Position numbers and translations under genes: made by a program
The notes under the pieces: generated by a model
Told to the model about the DNA's origin: nothing
The model's database searches: none
Seen by the model: the letters and a program-made list of their open reading frames with translations, nothing else
In this document: piece after piece, positions 11,173-23,990 of the stretch
How positions within the stretch are numbered: position 1 is the stretch's first letter
Layout of the letters: each line of letters begins with the position of its first letter
NCBI RefSeq assembly: GCF_016086655.4
Contig: NC_052138.2
Span: 31,197,403 to 31,261,402 of the forward strand
Source of the DNA: Lepeophtheirus salmonis
Taxonomy: Eukaryota; Arthropoda; Copepoda; Siphonostomatoida; Caligidae
Length of the DNA: 64,000 nt
Direction of reading: 5' to 3'

Positions 11173-12939
11173 AATAAATATACTCTTTTGGGATCGCCTA
11201 TTACGCACACATATTTTGATCTTTCTCTTCATTTTTACTACTGAAATCTCGATGCTGATTATATAATATATTATGAAATATACTTCTGAAGTTCATTTAT
11301 GCGAAATAAGAAATCCTAATATTACTATTTACCATTTAATAGCCTTTTAAATTCTTAAAATAGGACATTTTATTTATCCTTCATTTCTAGGGTTGATTAG
11401 TTTAACAAAACATATATTTTTATTTTATAATCTTTCGAAAAAGAATTATGGATTTATAACACGAATCAACCAAAAAAATTATTTGCAACTCGATATTTAA
11501 TTATAGCCATACTACCTCACGAGCGGATCACAAATCTGTAATTAATTATTTTGTATAAAATCTGGGATTCGAGAGTTTTCGCTTTCGTATATCATTTTTG
11601 TATATTTGAGCCTACTTTTGAACATGAAAAAAAATCAATAATCCACGTAAAAGTCAAAATAAATAAAATTCCATAGTTTACCTATTAATATTAGTATAAA
11701 TTATATCAAACTAATTCTCAAATATGAGTCAATTGGATCCAAATGCCCATAAAGAACTAAAAGGTTTAGGCTCAACATATAAATATAATCAAATAGAAAA
11801 ATTAATCAATAAGAATTAATTGAAAGAATGAAGAGTTTTTGAATTAATTATTCATTTACTTCTTAAAGTGTAGTTACTGGTTTTTAATTATGACAGTTGT
11901 GATTTTTTTATTACGTTAAAAAATTAATTAAGCAAGAATTAATTAAACAAATTGACAAAGACGGAATGGTATATGTGCAAGGTACATTTTCCTTATTTAT
12001 AATAAATTTGTAGTGTAACCTGTATTAAACGGTCAGACAAGGGAGACTGAAAAAATGACTGCTTAGTACAGGTGACATTCATTTTAAAAGCAAGTATCTT
12101 AATTTGGAAAAAGTTAAAGTTAAAAATAGTAGATAAAAGAATTGAATATGGGATAAAATTTACGTCTAGGTAGTAATGGCCAATGGGATGGCCTTCATTC
12201 TCAAATAGAGAGGGAGAGAAAGATAGAAATGTCGGGAAAAACGTTCACTTATGTGCCTGCATGCATGTATTATTTATTCACTGGTCAAAAGAGTGTCTCT
12301 AATCTTTCTTGTCTTGCGATCAACAGCCTATGTATGTTTTAAAAAGTCATAGTTAAAATCAGATTAATTTATCAACCTATGTAGTAGCTAGAGTTGACTA
12401 AAAATAAAAAAAAACCTTTAAAAAAAAAGAGACGGTTGGCCCGTGTGCTCTTTCTTAATTTTGTTTTTTTGTTCTTTATTTAATCGATCGTCGTGGTGTT
12501 AACTTTTCCCTCTGAGGTATGCATTATTGCTAATATTTGGTGTTAATTATTTTAAAAATACATTTAATATAATAAATATGAATTGAAATATAATTAAAGT
12601 ATTTGTCCTGCGCAAATACTATTTTAAATGTAGAAGGTTCTCCTCTTTATAAAAGAAATTCATTTTCTCCCTTTAAATCATATTACAGGCCGCTTATATT
12701 GAGGAAGGTCTTAATTTAGGTGTACCATATGTCTAAGGTTAATAATTTTGGTAAGGATACAAAAGCGTGCGAGGAGAAGAGAAGAAATACTTATGGCATT
12801 ATTGATTAAATAATAAACATCTTTTATCAAGAACGTTATCAATTCCCGCCTTTATTATTCAATATTAATATAATATTAGATGCTGATAGTCGATAGAGAA
12901 CTGAATAAAATGCCTAAAATAACGTCGCCTTCTGTCTGG
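11173..12939. other. Intergenic, nothing recognised
   Basis: AT-rich. The stretch after 11880 carries several AATTAATT motifs. No gene or bounded repeat could be supported. Confidence 0.4.
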
Positions 12940-14260
12940 ATTTCTGAAAATGGAGGCCCAGGAATTTGAAAAATACTTACCAGATGAAAAACAGATGGAT
13001 TGGCGGATTTATTGATCAATTGTCCCTTTGGTCCCCTGTCTAGAATTACACGCCCCTCATTATCCTCATCTCATAACAAGAGCATGGATATTCATCTATA
13101 AAATCAAGTTAACGATGAATACATCAAGTCAGACTTTAACTTTGATCTCACAAAGATGCTTATTGCATGTAATATACCCTTATTCATTGCTAATCACCCT
13201 ACGTTCAAAAAATTTATGGAGAAATACAAGGGTAAATTCTTCCCTTCCCGAGGAACCATCATTAAATTAATGGAGGATGTTGGTAATGATGTCATTTATA
13301 GAAATACCCCATTGTAAATTGTGAAGTTAAGATGATTTTCAGCATGTTTAAAGTCATCCACACCAAATTACGAAATAGAACTCTGAACTTTGTACCATCT
13401 AAAAGTAAGTATTCATTTTTTTTTAAATCTAATCATAAAATATGATTCTATTTTAGTTAAAATTATCAAGAATTATTATACACAACTCATTCAATGCCAA
13501 AAAAAAGTGCTTAAATGGTCACAACAACAGGGGTAGTAGCTATGGATGGTTCGCAACTAGTTTGTCTGACATTAGTTCCTTCACTTAAAGAGTTGGGTAT
13601 GATCATTAGGTTTTCCAGTATTACATAGTCAATAAATATTACTTTTTATCACTTAAGGATTAGCTATTGTTGATAAGCTCCAAGAAAAGGGGTTCAGAAA
13701 ACTCATAAAAGGAAAAACAACAGCTTAAATGGTCACAACAACGGGGGTAGTTACATTGGGTGTAGTGTTATAATTAGCAATTGTGTGAATCCTTCATGAT
13801 AATAGTATGCCGTTATACAAGCATAAATAACCTAAATCTTTTTTGATGCCCTTAATAAGGAGTAATATCGCCAGGCATTACTACATAATTAGCTTGAGTA
13901 CTAAATCTTTACAATGGATTTAGTTCTAAAAAAATTTTATTAGTTTATTTATTGTCTAATTTTATGATTTTGACATTTACTTTCTTATTAATAATCATTT
14001 AGATTGTATCGGTAGAGATATATATATCCTGTGCGCAATTGTATATAGCAACTTCCACATGAAGAAAAAGGATTGATGATCTTTTTGGTTAAACTCCATG
14101 TCTGGCTTGTATTTTGCAACCTAAAGTTATGACATATTTAACCGGATTTCGATGTCAGAACAAGAAAATATTATATGGATCAATCTATTATTTCAATATT
14201 CTGTATTTATAATTTATTGTAATTACTAGTTATCTGATTCTAATTCTTAAATTTTGTATA
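12940..14260 (+). pseudogene. hAT-type transposase remnant (dispersed repeat C, copy 1)
   Basis: The plus frame at about 13130-13318 reads FNFDLTKMLIACNIPLFIAN and then HPTFKKFMEKYKGKFFPSRG, matching the N-terminal part of hAT transposases and CGGBP1-like proteins, where a Leu-rich segment and a conserved F-W/F-L-Y pattern precede the catalytic domain. It ends in a stop after RNTPL. Downstream there is no coding match, but the DNA to about 14260 is repeated at 40905-41735. A 30-bp motif (AAATGGTCACAACAACAGGG) occurs twice within this copy (13514 and 13728). Confidence 0.62.
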
Positions 14261-16491
14261 TTTAACATATACATATACATCCGGTGATTTTTATAGCAGG
14301 TTTGAAAGTTTTGTTTGTTTTTTTCTATCTAACAAATTCAAATTTTTAAATATTCTGTTTTTATAAATTATGTTTTTGGTGAATGCTTACTAATTATGGA
14401 AAAAATTAACAAGAGCATTATTCCACATTATTTTGATGTACATTTTTCCAATTGCAATTGATACTCATAAGAAAAAATGCATAACTTTTGGTTTTTACGT
14501 GTAAAAGGAAAAAACCGATATATACATATCTATATATATATATTTTTTTTTTTTTAATTATGCAATTTACTATTTTATTAAGACTATGTCAATTATAAAA
14601 ATATATTACTAGTGGGAGTAGTCCGTGTTGCTCTGAGTTATTAGGTCATTACAGATAGAAAAAAAGACAGTCATATTTTGCATTAATTATAATATACATA
14701 TATATTCCCTTTTTCTTTTCTAATATTACACACGCTCGTTGCTACATTTTATTCTCTTAATAAAGTAGTCACGTAGTTCTAAGATATTAAGAGCACACTC
14801 AAAAATAAAGCGTCCATAAAAAGACATACAAACTTTAATGTATTTATAAATATTATAGTTAAAATTATTATTCCTTAACTTCTGTCAATTGTAAGGATTT
14901 TTTTAAAATATTAGATTGATGATTAGATTCGTAAATAATATCTAGTGAATGGCAGATAAATTAGTTATACTATTATTTAATCGTATGGTGATCTCAGACA
15001 GAGATCTCCCCCCCTTATTCCCCCTCTCAAAAAAAACCTGTGGATACCCTTGGTGTTTGTTAATCATTGTAAGATCCTGCAGTTCGTTTCAAAACCGTTG
15101 TTCTGTCTAGTCTGTCTTCTCTCAGATTAGAAGAATCACATTAGAAATTACGATTGAGAGTATAGACCAATGGCGCCTAATGTATTTTCAAGTGGGGAGT
15201 GGTTATACAGTGGTGACGTCATTAGGGGTGTATGCACGTTTGGGGGGGAGGGGCATGGCAATTAGATTTTTTTGTAGATATTTTTTTTAATACATAAATC
15301 CCAAATAATATTTTTAGAAGAGACTAAATACATATTTCTTATTTTAAAATAATTTTTTCAAAATTTTAAACTAATGGCATTTTTAAATTATTCCTCAAAA
15401 TTATGATAATTTTTTTATTATTGAGTTTTCCTCCTAATTGGAGAGATAGAGTTTAACAGATTAGTTATAAGAAAACATTATGGAATTAAATTCACACAAC
15501 CCGACTGACAAATTATCTTTAATTAGTCCCATTGATTATATTTTTTTTTTCTCTAGGAACGAACGAGTATCGAACGTCAGGAAATTGAAAAATTTCGAGT
15601 ATATTTTTTTATCGTGATAACTATAAAAAATTTTAAACAGTAGGGGGGCAATGGACTTAGACTCTCAAAGACAATGTGAACCTCTATTCTTGATATCTTC
15701 AAATTAAATTTATTCTCTTATTATTTTCACATATAATTTAAACAAATTCAAATGATTTAAGACATAAATTCATTTCACTAAGTAATTTTGTGCCAAATTA
15801 AATATATTTATGTGACCCTGATCTGGATGGTCTATCGTGGAAATATGAAGGGGGATCTTATTCACTACTACCCTTCAAGTTTGAATAACAGTAGGAAGTG
15901 TTTCTTCGTCGCCTAATACGCATCCATAGACTGTTTAAGAAGTTCTGCGCCTCAAAAGTTTATATTTATATTGGCATTAAAGTTTAGCCTTTGTTTCTCT
16001 TTTTTTGTATTGTTAATATCTAAATATGAATTCTTAGGATTATTTTAATGTTGTCTTTATACCTATGGACATATTTTAGACAAAATACATATAATAATGA
16101 ACATTATCTGTTTATCATGTTTATTTATAGTAATCACGTCTTTTTAGTTTACGGATTTAATTATAAACTATAATGTGTATTTATATATTTTTTGCGTATG
16201 TAACTTCCCTAGACCAATAAAGAGAGAAAAAACTATCTGATGCATATAGATAGAAATATTTTTATTGCCTTACTCCCTTCCAATATGACCTCTTGGCTCA
16301 ATTTTTGACAACCTAATATGCATGTATATGTAGGTAACTTTCCTTATTATTGATATAAAATATTCATGGTGTTAGTTACAATTACTTAAGTATACTTACG
16401 ATAATGATCATATATACAATTACTTAATTAGCGCAATAACCTTTAATTAATTATTTAAATCGATCAATGCTAATTGCCGAATGGTAGTTTA
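14261..16491. other. Intergenic with G-rich repeat debris
   Basis: No coding match. A short G-rich stretch near 15240 (after a perfect TGACGTCA at 15214-15221) and another GGGGGGCAATGG stretch near 15643 resemble ends of a non-autonomous element, but the boundaries are unclear. Confidence 0.35.
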
Positions 16492-16493
16492 TA

Positions 16494-17754
16494 CAGGGTC
16501 GTTCAGGTAAATCAGGACCACCATCTTTTAATGCATCCAGAACAATAAGGAAAGCATTTAACTTGGTTATTTCAATTGTAAAGTGAGCGGTAGAGACTTA
16601 GCATTAAGATAGTTTCAAATTTTTAATTCAAAACTAGTATGTAGGATATAGAAGACCTGGAGGAATACCATCATTGAATTGGCTTGTGTAGTACACAGTA
16701 CATCAAGAAGATACTTCGATATCCAAAGAGGATACTTTACGACATCTACAACCAATGGAAGGAGGAGGGCGTATAAAAGGAAAGCCCAAATGTCCTGTAG
16801 TGATAAAAAAAAAGAGCTCCCATATTCCTCCTAGGCCAAAAACGTTCCTTGAAGTCCTCTCCTGGGACTCCTACTAACACTCCTACCAAAAAGCCCTTAG
16901 TAAGCCGTGCAACAGTCTCCAACGCCATAAACACAGACATTAGGATAAAGTCATACCCCCTCTACAAAAGAAATATTCTTAAAGACAAACAAAAGGTACC
17001 CACGGAAGTAAATTGCTGAAAGATTTGAAGTACCTTAGTAACCAAATCATCTTTTATTCGAATAAAAAACAAAGGACTGTCGACGGATCCCACGACATCT
17101 AGAACAACAGATGGCTAGCCACAGAGACAGCTTATGTCATTTACGTCTTTACAGCCAAGTTTCCGCCTAGCATCCTGACTGTGGGGCTCATTTTGAGCAA
17201 CAGAAGTGTCATTCCCTTACCCCATCTTCTTAGAGCCAAAGGAGGGGGTGGGTGCCTGCAGGTACTTTGAAGTCCTGACAGACCAAGTGATACCTTGGAT
17301 GAAAGCTGAGGCAACCGGTGTCGATTTCCTGTTTCAACAAGGCTTGACCCCCTCTCCCAAGGCCTACAAGACTTAAAACTTATTTAAAGAAGAGAATGTG
17401 TAATTTCGGGACTCCGCACCTTGCCTTCGAATTCCCCCGATATGAATCCCACGAATAACTTCTTTTAGGTATAGTTAGAGAGGAAGGTCTCTGCTAATTC
17501 AACCAGCAGCAACAACTCTTTAAACCCTCAATCATCAAGTACTGGAACAAAGTGGCCGCCCGTGGACGTGGTCAAGAACTGCAAATCCTTTAGGCCTCGA
17601 TTCGAGCAAATGATGAGCGAAAATATCAAATACATTCAATTATTTTTTTCTTTTGAATTATTAAAACTTCTCAATAAAATTTCAAAGCTTTACTTGCTTC
17701 CCATATTGATGAGGATGCAGTTAAAGGTAGTCTGGATTTACCTGAACGACACTA
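16494..17754 (+). mobile_element. Tc1/mariner element with both ends, transposase degenerate
   Basis: A 1,261-bp element. Left end CAGGGTCGTTCAGGTAAATC and right end, read in reverse, TAGTGTCGTTCAGGTAAATC are inverted repeats; TA dinucleotides at 16492-16493 and 17755-17756 are the expected target duplication. The length is that of a full Tc1/mariner unit. Plus-strand frames keep transposase pieces (RHLEQQMASHRDS, YFEVLTDQVIPWMKAEATG, FLFQQGLTPSPKA). The second catalytic Asp is gone (QQGLTP where QQDxAP is usual) and many stops and frameshifts interrupt the frame. Non-functional unless supplied with transposase in trans. Confidence 0.85.
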
Positions 17755-17756
17755 TA

Positions 17757-20385
17757 TTTTACATATATTGAACTTTGCTTTCCAAATGTTAAAATTGCTC
17801 TTAACAAAAGTTATGATATGTTACGTTTAAAATAGTTTTAAAAGTATATATTATCCGAGACAGTTACAATGGCCCTATTTTCTGATGGAGCCAAAAAATT
17901 TAAATTAGAAACAGTATAATGTGTTGCAAAATCAATCTTTTTTTGTCAACTTGTCCTCGAAGTATAGGATAAAGATTGATTTTGAGTGGTAAAAGTAATT
18001 TTTTAAAGGAGCATAATTTTTGTAATAATTTTTGCAGTCAGTTTTACATTGTTTTTGTCGTAAAATGTATCTTTTGAATTATTGGTTCGATTTACATGAG
18101 TCAATATAATGTGTAGTGATGGGACAATTAATAGGAATCCGAGCATTGGGTGCTTTTTCTTGAATTGGCATAGGAAAAATAAGGTGTAATTTATCATTCT
18201 TCAATTCCGATTATAATGTATTATTATTTACTACTATTCTAAGTTATGAAAAAAATATGCAATATTTCTGTCAAGGTATAACAAAAGCTCATATAAATTT
18301 ATGACTTTAGTCTTATAATTTTATAAATTATTGTAATATAATCATTTATAATCAAAAAATGATCGAACACTGAGAAGAAACAAATTGAAAACAAACGTGT
18401 TCTAAACACATATGGTCGGTGAAGTAATTCTTATATTATTTTAGATCATTGTATTTTACCGGCTTTCTTGTTAAACTCACGAGTAGGTCTGTAATATTGG
18501 TTGACCTACAAGTGCGCATGTGTACTTATTACGCTCTAACCAGATGAATCGGATGCCAAATCGATATTGGAATCAGGAAATTTTGCAAGAATTAAAAACG
18601 GAATTTGTATTACAATTTTTTTTTTAATAGTCGGATCCAAATAATTTTATATTATTCGGAAATCCCTCATTGAGGATAAATTTGAGATATTGTAATGTTC
18701 ATTGCAATGGGGTCAGTTGCAGAAACTGGTGCAGTTTTCTTTGTATTAATCTATCATATTTTGTTTATAAACGCTTCACAGCAATTATATTTGTTAGTGC
18801 AAAGAGGTTTGTGAGAGGGAATTTCTCCGATTTATGATACAACGGGCACCTAAATAATTTCTTTTTTTATAATGCGTGGAAATCAGGCTGTAAAAGTAGT
18901 AGCAAAGTGGGAAATTTTTTGAACACAAATAACTCCTCGAATAAGAATTTTAGAGAGCTTAAGTTGAAACTGTAAGATCCAGTGCTATCCAAGAATTTTA
19001 AATTTTGGTAATTTGTATAAATCAGGTAATTGATACTAGATTTATTTTGGAAAACTCGACATTTCGAATACCTTTACAAAATCCCCAATAACTAATTATT
19101 TAATCAATTAATCATCCACATTTATAAAATAAAATATGTTGAAATAGAAATTGCTTTTTTTTTTTTTTTGTATAATATCCATATAAAATATATTTATGAA
19201 AATTTATTTAAAAAGACACACAAAATAAATATAATTGGCTGTTGAAATACTGATAATTCATTTTAATCAGAATATGGACAATGGAAAACGTCATGTGATT
19301 TTTAACATTGTGTATGTAAAACAAAACTTTAAATGTGCTCAATCATTATGAAACGAAAATAAAATTTTCTTGACTTATAAAACTTGTTTTATTTCCTTTC
19401 GAAAAAGGAGGTTATGTTGTCGGGCACCTGTATATTTGTGAGCAAGGAAAGAGATCGGAAATGTTTAACACTGCTCAGTATATATAATATAAATATTGTC
19501 ATATCTTAATCTCTCATAGTATATTTGAAAGTTAATAGTTCAACACCTTCAAAAATATAGTTAATTATTCCTTAAAAAATATTTTTTAGTCTAATTTTCT
19601 AACTCTAATTGTTAAATACGGCTACGGAAACGGACACAATATTTCGTACTCAAATGCAATTTTTGGAAAAACTACTGACTAATATAAGTTCTAAATAGAC
19701 TCAAACAATATCAGTATATTGTTGTAACTTTTGCCATATATTTACATATAAAGGATGAAGAACAAATTATAATTATTTTTTATAAGTTCGATCCTGTAGA
19801 TGGCTTTGTAGATTGGAGCGCTTATTTCCTTTAAATCGGATTTTTTAAGTGTTTTCTCAGAGATAATTTTGTCAAAAAAATTAGAATGCAATTAATGTAT
19901 CAAATACAAGTAAACAATTGTTACAAAAAAAAATGAAATTTTAACAAGTGTAAATATATTTTTTTGTACCTTAACCTCAAATGATATGCAACAAAAAACT
20001 AAATAATTGTCGAACATAATCAGTAAAAGACAAAAAAATCTGTTTAATTGCAGTAATCTACATAAGTGTCAAAATATAGTCGAAAATATTAAATACAATG
20101 TTTAAAAAAAATGTTTGTAGGCTCTCTTCACGGGATATGACTGAATCATTAATATTCAATCTTTTAAGGTTTCTCCTCCGTTTGGATTTTTCCGGATATT
20201 GAAATATTCAAAGGATAATGATCTACAATTATTTTTACCCTTTTGAAGGGTTAACTGACAAAAATAACTGAAGAGAAAATACATTGTATATTTATTTATT
20301 CTATAAAGTAAGCTGTGTAAACCATTTTGATTAATATGAAGTATGATTAAAGGTTAAGCGTACACTTGAAAAAGTTCATTTGCAG
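17757..20385. other. Intergenic with one hAT-like end
   Basis: At 18116, TAGTGATGGGACAATTAATA matches the terminal motif of the hAT-like element at 62 kb; no opposite end was found, so it is probably a truncated copy. A 13-base direct similarity CGGGCACCT occurs near 18843 and 19420. Otherwise only AT-rich sequence. Confidence 0.4.
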
Positions 20386-21380
20386 TTCTGTTTTTGATGA
20401 AGGTAGTTTTGTATTACAGAGTTCCAATATAGAAGTAAAAAACGAGAAAATTCGATACATTCTTCAGTATCTCTACGACCAAGGTGAAACGGCTGCACAG
20501 GCGGCCAAAAATAAAATTTCGTGAATGGAACTAATACATTATCGAATGTAACAGCAAAGCAGTGGCACCAACGATTCTGATCGGAGATGAGGTACGCTAT
20601 AGTACGCCAATCATCAAAAATGTCGATAAAATAATAGAAGTCATTGTGTTGGACCGGCATGAAAGCGTTTATTCCATTGTCCAGGACCTGAAGGTAAGCC
20701 AGAAAATCATTTGGAACCATTTACATAAGGATGGTATTGAGAAGAAGCTCGCTGTATGGATGCCACACAAATTGACGCAAAAGAAAACTTTTGATCGAAT
20801 TGATGTTTGCGACTCTTTGCTGAAACGTAACGAAATAAATCCATTTTTGGAGCCTATGGTGACTGTTGATAAAAAAAATAGGTCACATACAAGAATCTTA
20901 CAAGACATTGATTGTGTTCAAAGTACGATGAAGTAGCTCAAATGATCACCCAGCACGAATTAACGGCCAAGACGGTTATACTTTGTGTTTGGTGCGATTG
21001 GGAGGGACTCATTTACTATGAACCGCTCCCATCGGGCAAAACACTCAATTCGGACCAACAACTACCAGATTGAAGCAGGCGATTGGCCAGAATTGGTCGA
21101 TAAAAGGGGGTTGTTTTCCATCAAAACAAGGCCAGGCAACACCGTGCCATTCTACTGTGTCCGCCGTATAGTCCATACCTGGTAACAAGTGATTATTATC
21201 TTTTCAAGCATTTGCAAAAAAAATTTGATGGTACAAAACTGATCTCAAGAGAGTCTTGTGAAAATGAGCTGGTCAAGTTTTTTTACCAATAGAGACAAAG
21301 ACTGTTTCAATCGCGGAATTATGAAATTGCCGTCAAAATGGACAAAAATTAATCAAAAAAAGCGTGCCTATTTGATCTAA
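20386..21380 (+). pseudogene. mariner transposase pseudogene, nearly full length
   Basis: Plus-strand frames cover the whole mariner transposase order: EKIRYILQYLYDQGETAAQA (N-terminal helix-turn-helix), VDKIIEVIVLDRHESVYSI, DVCDSLLKRNEINPFLEPMV, VTVDKK (first catalytic region, usually GDEKW), ILCVWCDWEGLIYYE, VFHQNKARQH (usually HQDNARPHT, so the second Asp is Asn), PPYSPYLVTSDYYLF (third Asp region) and a FANRDRGFYxRGI-like end. About 330 residues in total, split over several frames with multiple stops. The second catalytic Asp is lost, so the protein is dead. Residue pattern fits the mariner (Mos1/irritans-like) branch rather than Tc1. Confidence 0.88.
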
Positions 21381-22614
21381 ATCGGATAATCCTAACTATG
21401 TTAATATTATTGTCAAAATCAATCGAAAAACGCTCAAAACTTTTTACTTTACCTATTATATTTTAAAACAACAATCTAAATGTTGCTCTTTGATTAGTTA
21501 AGTGCTAAAATTATATAGGTGTGCCTTATTATAAGAGACAATTTCCAATGTCTAATAATTTGAAACTGATACTAAAGTTAACTTTAAATGGTTTTTATCC
21601 AACATTTGCTCTTTCAATTTATGTCAACACAAATATACACAAGTAAAAAGCATTTAAAAAGCATGGATTCTTTGTAATAAAGGTATGAAATCCATTACAA
21701 ATGTTGCTCCTTGATTATTGCTAGTGGATTATCTCTCTTATTTGTCCTATATGTCAAGGACGCGTCCGAATCGAACGTAAAAGTCGTACCCTTAAACTAA
21801 TCTTTTGCTAAATGCCAGTGACTTAATTATAAATAAATCTGGACCTTGAAGGATCCAAGTTATATGCATAATAAATACTTTCATATGTTCAAAATTGTCA
21901 AGGACAATGTCAACGTGAGGAGAAGCTGGCTTTCATTATTTGAAGTTAATTATAAGGATATCAAGGCTAAAGAGTAAATTTTTCACTGAGTTATGGTAAA
22001 TATCAAAAATCATTCGGGTCATCCCAAGGGGGTGCGTCGCTTAGATTCTGCATTCTGATTTACTGAACTAAGTGATGTCACAAATGTACTAGTCACTCAG
22101 AAATGAAAAAAAATATTATAAGAATGTAAGTTGATAGTTTATAAACCCTTTTCATTCAACAAAATCAAAACACAGTTAGGCCTATAACATGGGAAAGTCA
22201 TCCGTGTATTAATCAGTACCCTAATATGCAGTGTCTTCTCTATCCACTTTTATGACCTCCTTTGCTGCTTCTACAGTTTTGTCTGCATCGATGTCCTCAT
22301 CCGTGCCGTCATCTACTCTTACAATTTACTTCTTGTCTGAAACTCCATTTTCGGCAAACAATGGGCTAATTCCGTAGGTTAACTAATGCCACAAAAATGG
22401 CTTTTCACCAACAAGGTGTTTAGATTTATTCATAAGACTTAATATATTAAGTTTTTATATATTCCACAGTAAGTTATTTCTATTATTTTTGTCAGGAAAT
22501 TGAATTTTTTGGTCAAAGAAACGACATCTTAGTAGTCCTTCATGGCTCACCATATAATAAATTATATCACAATTTTTCAAAGGATCCTTCATGGCTCAAA
22601 ATTGGGTGAAGCCC
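21381..22614. other. Intergenic, nothing recognised
   Basis: AT-rich sequence without a supportable gene or bounded element. Confidence 0.4.
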
Positions 22615-23990
22615 TGCAAAAGAAAAGACAAGTTCAAGCCAAAACCATCTTACATCTACAGCAACCATTTCAGCCAAGACTGTTATGAAAGAGATCTCCG
22701 TAATGAGTTATTTGGACTAATATTACGAAAGATATAAAAAAATTTATATACCTCCAGCATTTTAAGCTTAACTATACATTCTGAGCGAACAAAGAGGTCT
22801 TGGAAAAGGGAGATCTACCAAACTATTCAATCTTTATTGGCAGTGGAGCATCTATTTTTTCTAGTGAAATAATCCCTCAAGTTGTATAAATTCTTCAAGT
22901 TTAAGTCCTAAATGTCAGTGTGTGTGTTGAATGTGACATGTTCTACGAGAAAAAAGAAGCACTAGCCCTGAAAGAAAAAATTAGCACATTACAGGAAGAA
23001 CTAAAATTTTCAAAGGTGGAGACTTCAAATCTGAAGAAAGAGGTAAAACGTTTGCAGTTGAAAAAATATTGCCTTTGATATTTCCTGCAGCTCAAACTCC
23101 AGGTCAAGACAAAAAACTTCTCAGTTTTCATTATGATAAAGAGGATGTTATAAAAGCTTTAGTTTTGAAGACTATAAACAGTAAAACTTTTGAGTACTTG
23201 AGAAGAACTCAAATTGTTCTTGTACATTTTTGATGTATGGACCACAGGTGTAAATGTACTCCATAAAATTCAAAAAGGCTGCTTGCAAATTATTCAAAGA
23301 ATGTGTCTTAATTTTGAAATGAAGATGACGGCATTGGAGCTATCTCTTTTGATGAGGTTACTATCAAGAATTTTTTTAAATTACAACTAAAACTTTAACC
23401 ATTTATTGTGACTACAAGACAATTCTAACTGAAAGGGTTCAAGGTATTTTCAAGTCTTGGAAACAGCTTGTATATTTCAATTTTCAAGCACCAATGACAA
23501 AAGAGAGACTATTCAAGATAATCCATGAAATTGAAGTATGTGGCATCTAGATCATTGTCATCATTTTTTATCTCGGAAATAAGACTATTACTCAGTCAGC
23601 TGAGGCACCTCAAATATGGTCCGTTTGCTTTTCCAAGCACACATGACCCAAGTCGGACAAATTTTGTATTTCCAGATGTCCTACACTTGTTAAACTAGCC
23701 CAAATCCAAACTTTTAACAAGGAATATCCCATTCCAAATTGTAACGGGAAATCAATGAGATTTGGATAAGAACATTTTGAAGAACTCATGCATATTGATT
23801 GTAGTGAATTTAAAGTTGCTTCGAGATCGACTGAACATCATATTGAGTGCAAAGGGATTGCTAGCCAAAGGGTTAGGCTAGCTGGACAGATACTCTCCGA
23901 GACAAACTTCAATAGCTTTCACCTTCATTTTCGGGGAAGAAAATGAACAACCCAAAATGGTTGAAAAGACTTTGCTTTTGTTTAACCGGG
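22615..23990 (+). pseudogene. THAP9/P-element-like transposase remnant
   Basis: In order along the plus strand: the C-terminal half of a THAP zinc-binding domain (SYIYSNHFSQDCYERDLRNE, about 22650-22710, with the expected C/H ligands of the motif). Then a coiled coil (about 22940-23090: EKKEALALKEKISTLQEEL then FSKVETSNLKKEVKRLQ) and pieces of the RNase-H-like catalytic region of P-element/THAP9 transposases (GIFKSWKQLVYFNF, APMTKERLFKIIHEIEVCG, FEELMHIDCSEFKVASRST, QRVRLAGQILSETN). Stops and frameshifts separate all pieces. The order and the gaps between them fit the family, which transposes by cut-and-paste; THAP9 genes are sometimes host-domesticated, but this copy is clearly decayed. Confidence 0.8.

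Noticed and set aside
18838..19425. Pair of CGGGCACCT motifs as element ends
   Set aside because: They are in direct, not inverted, orientation and only about 13 bases long.
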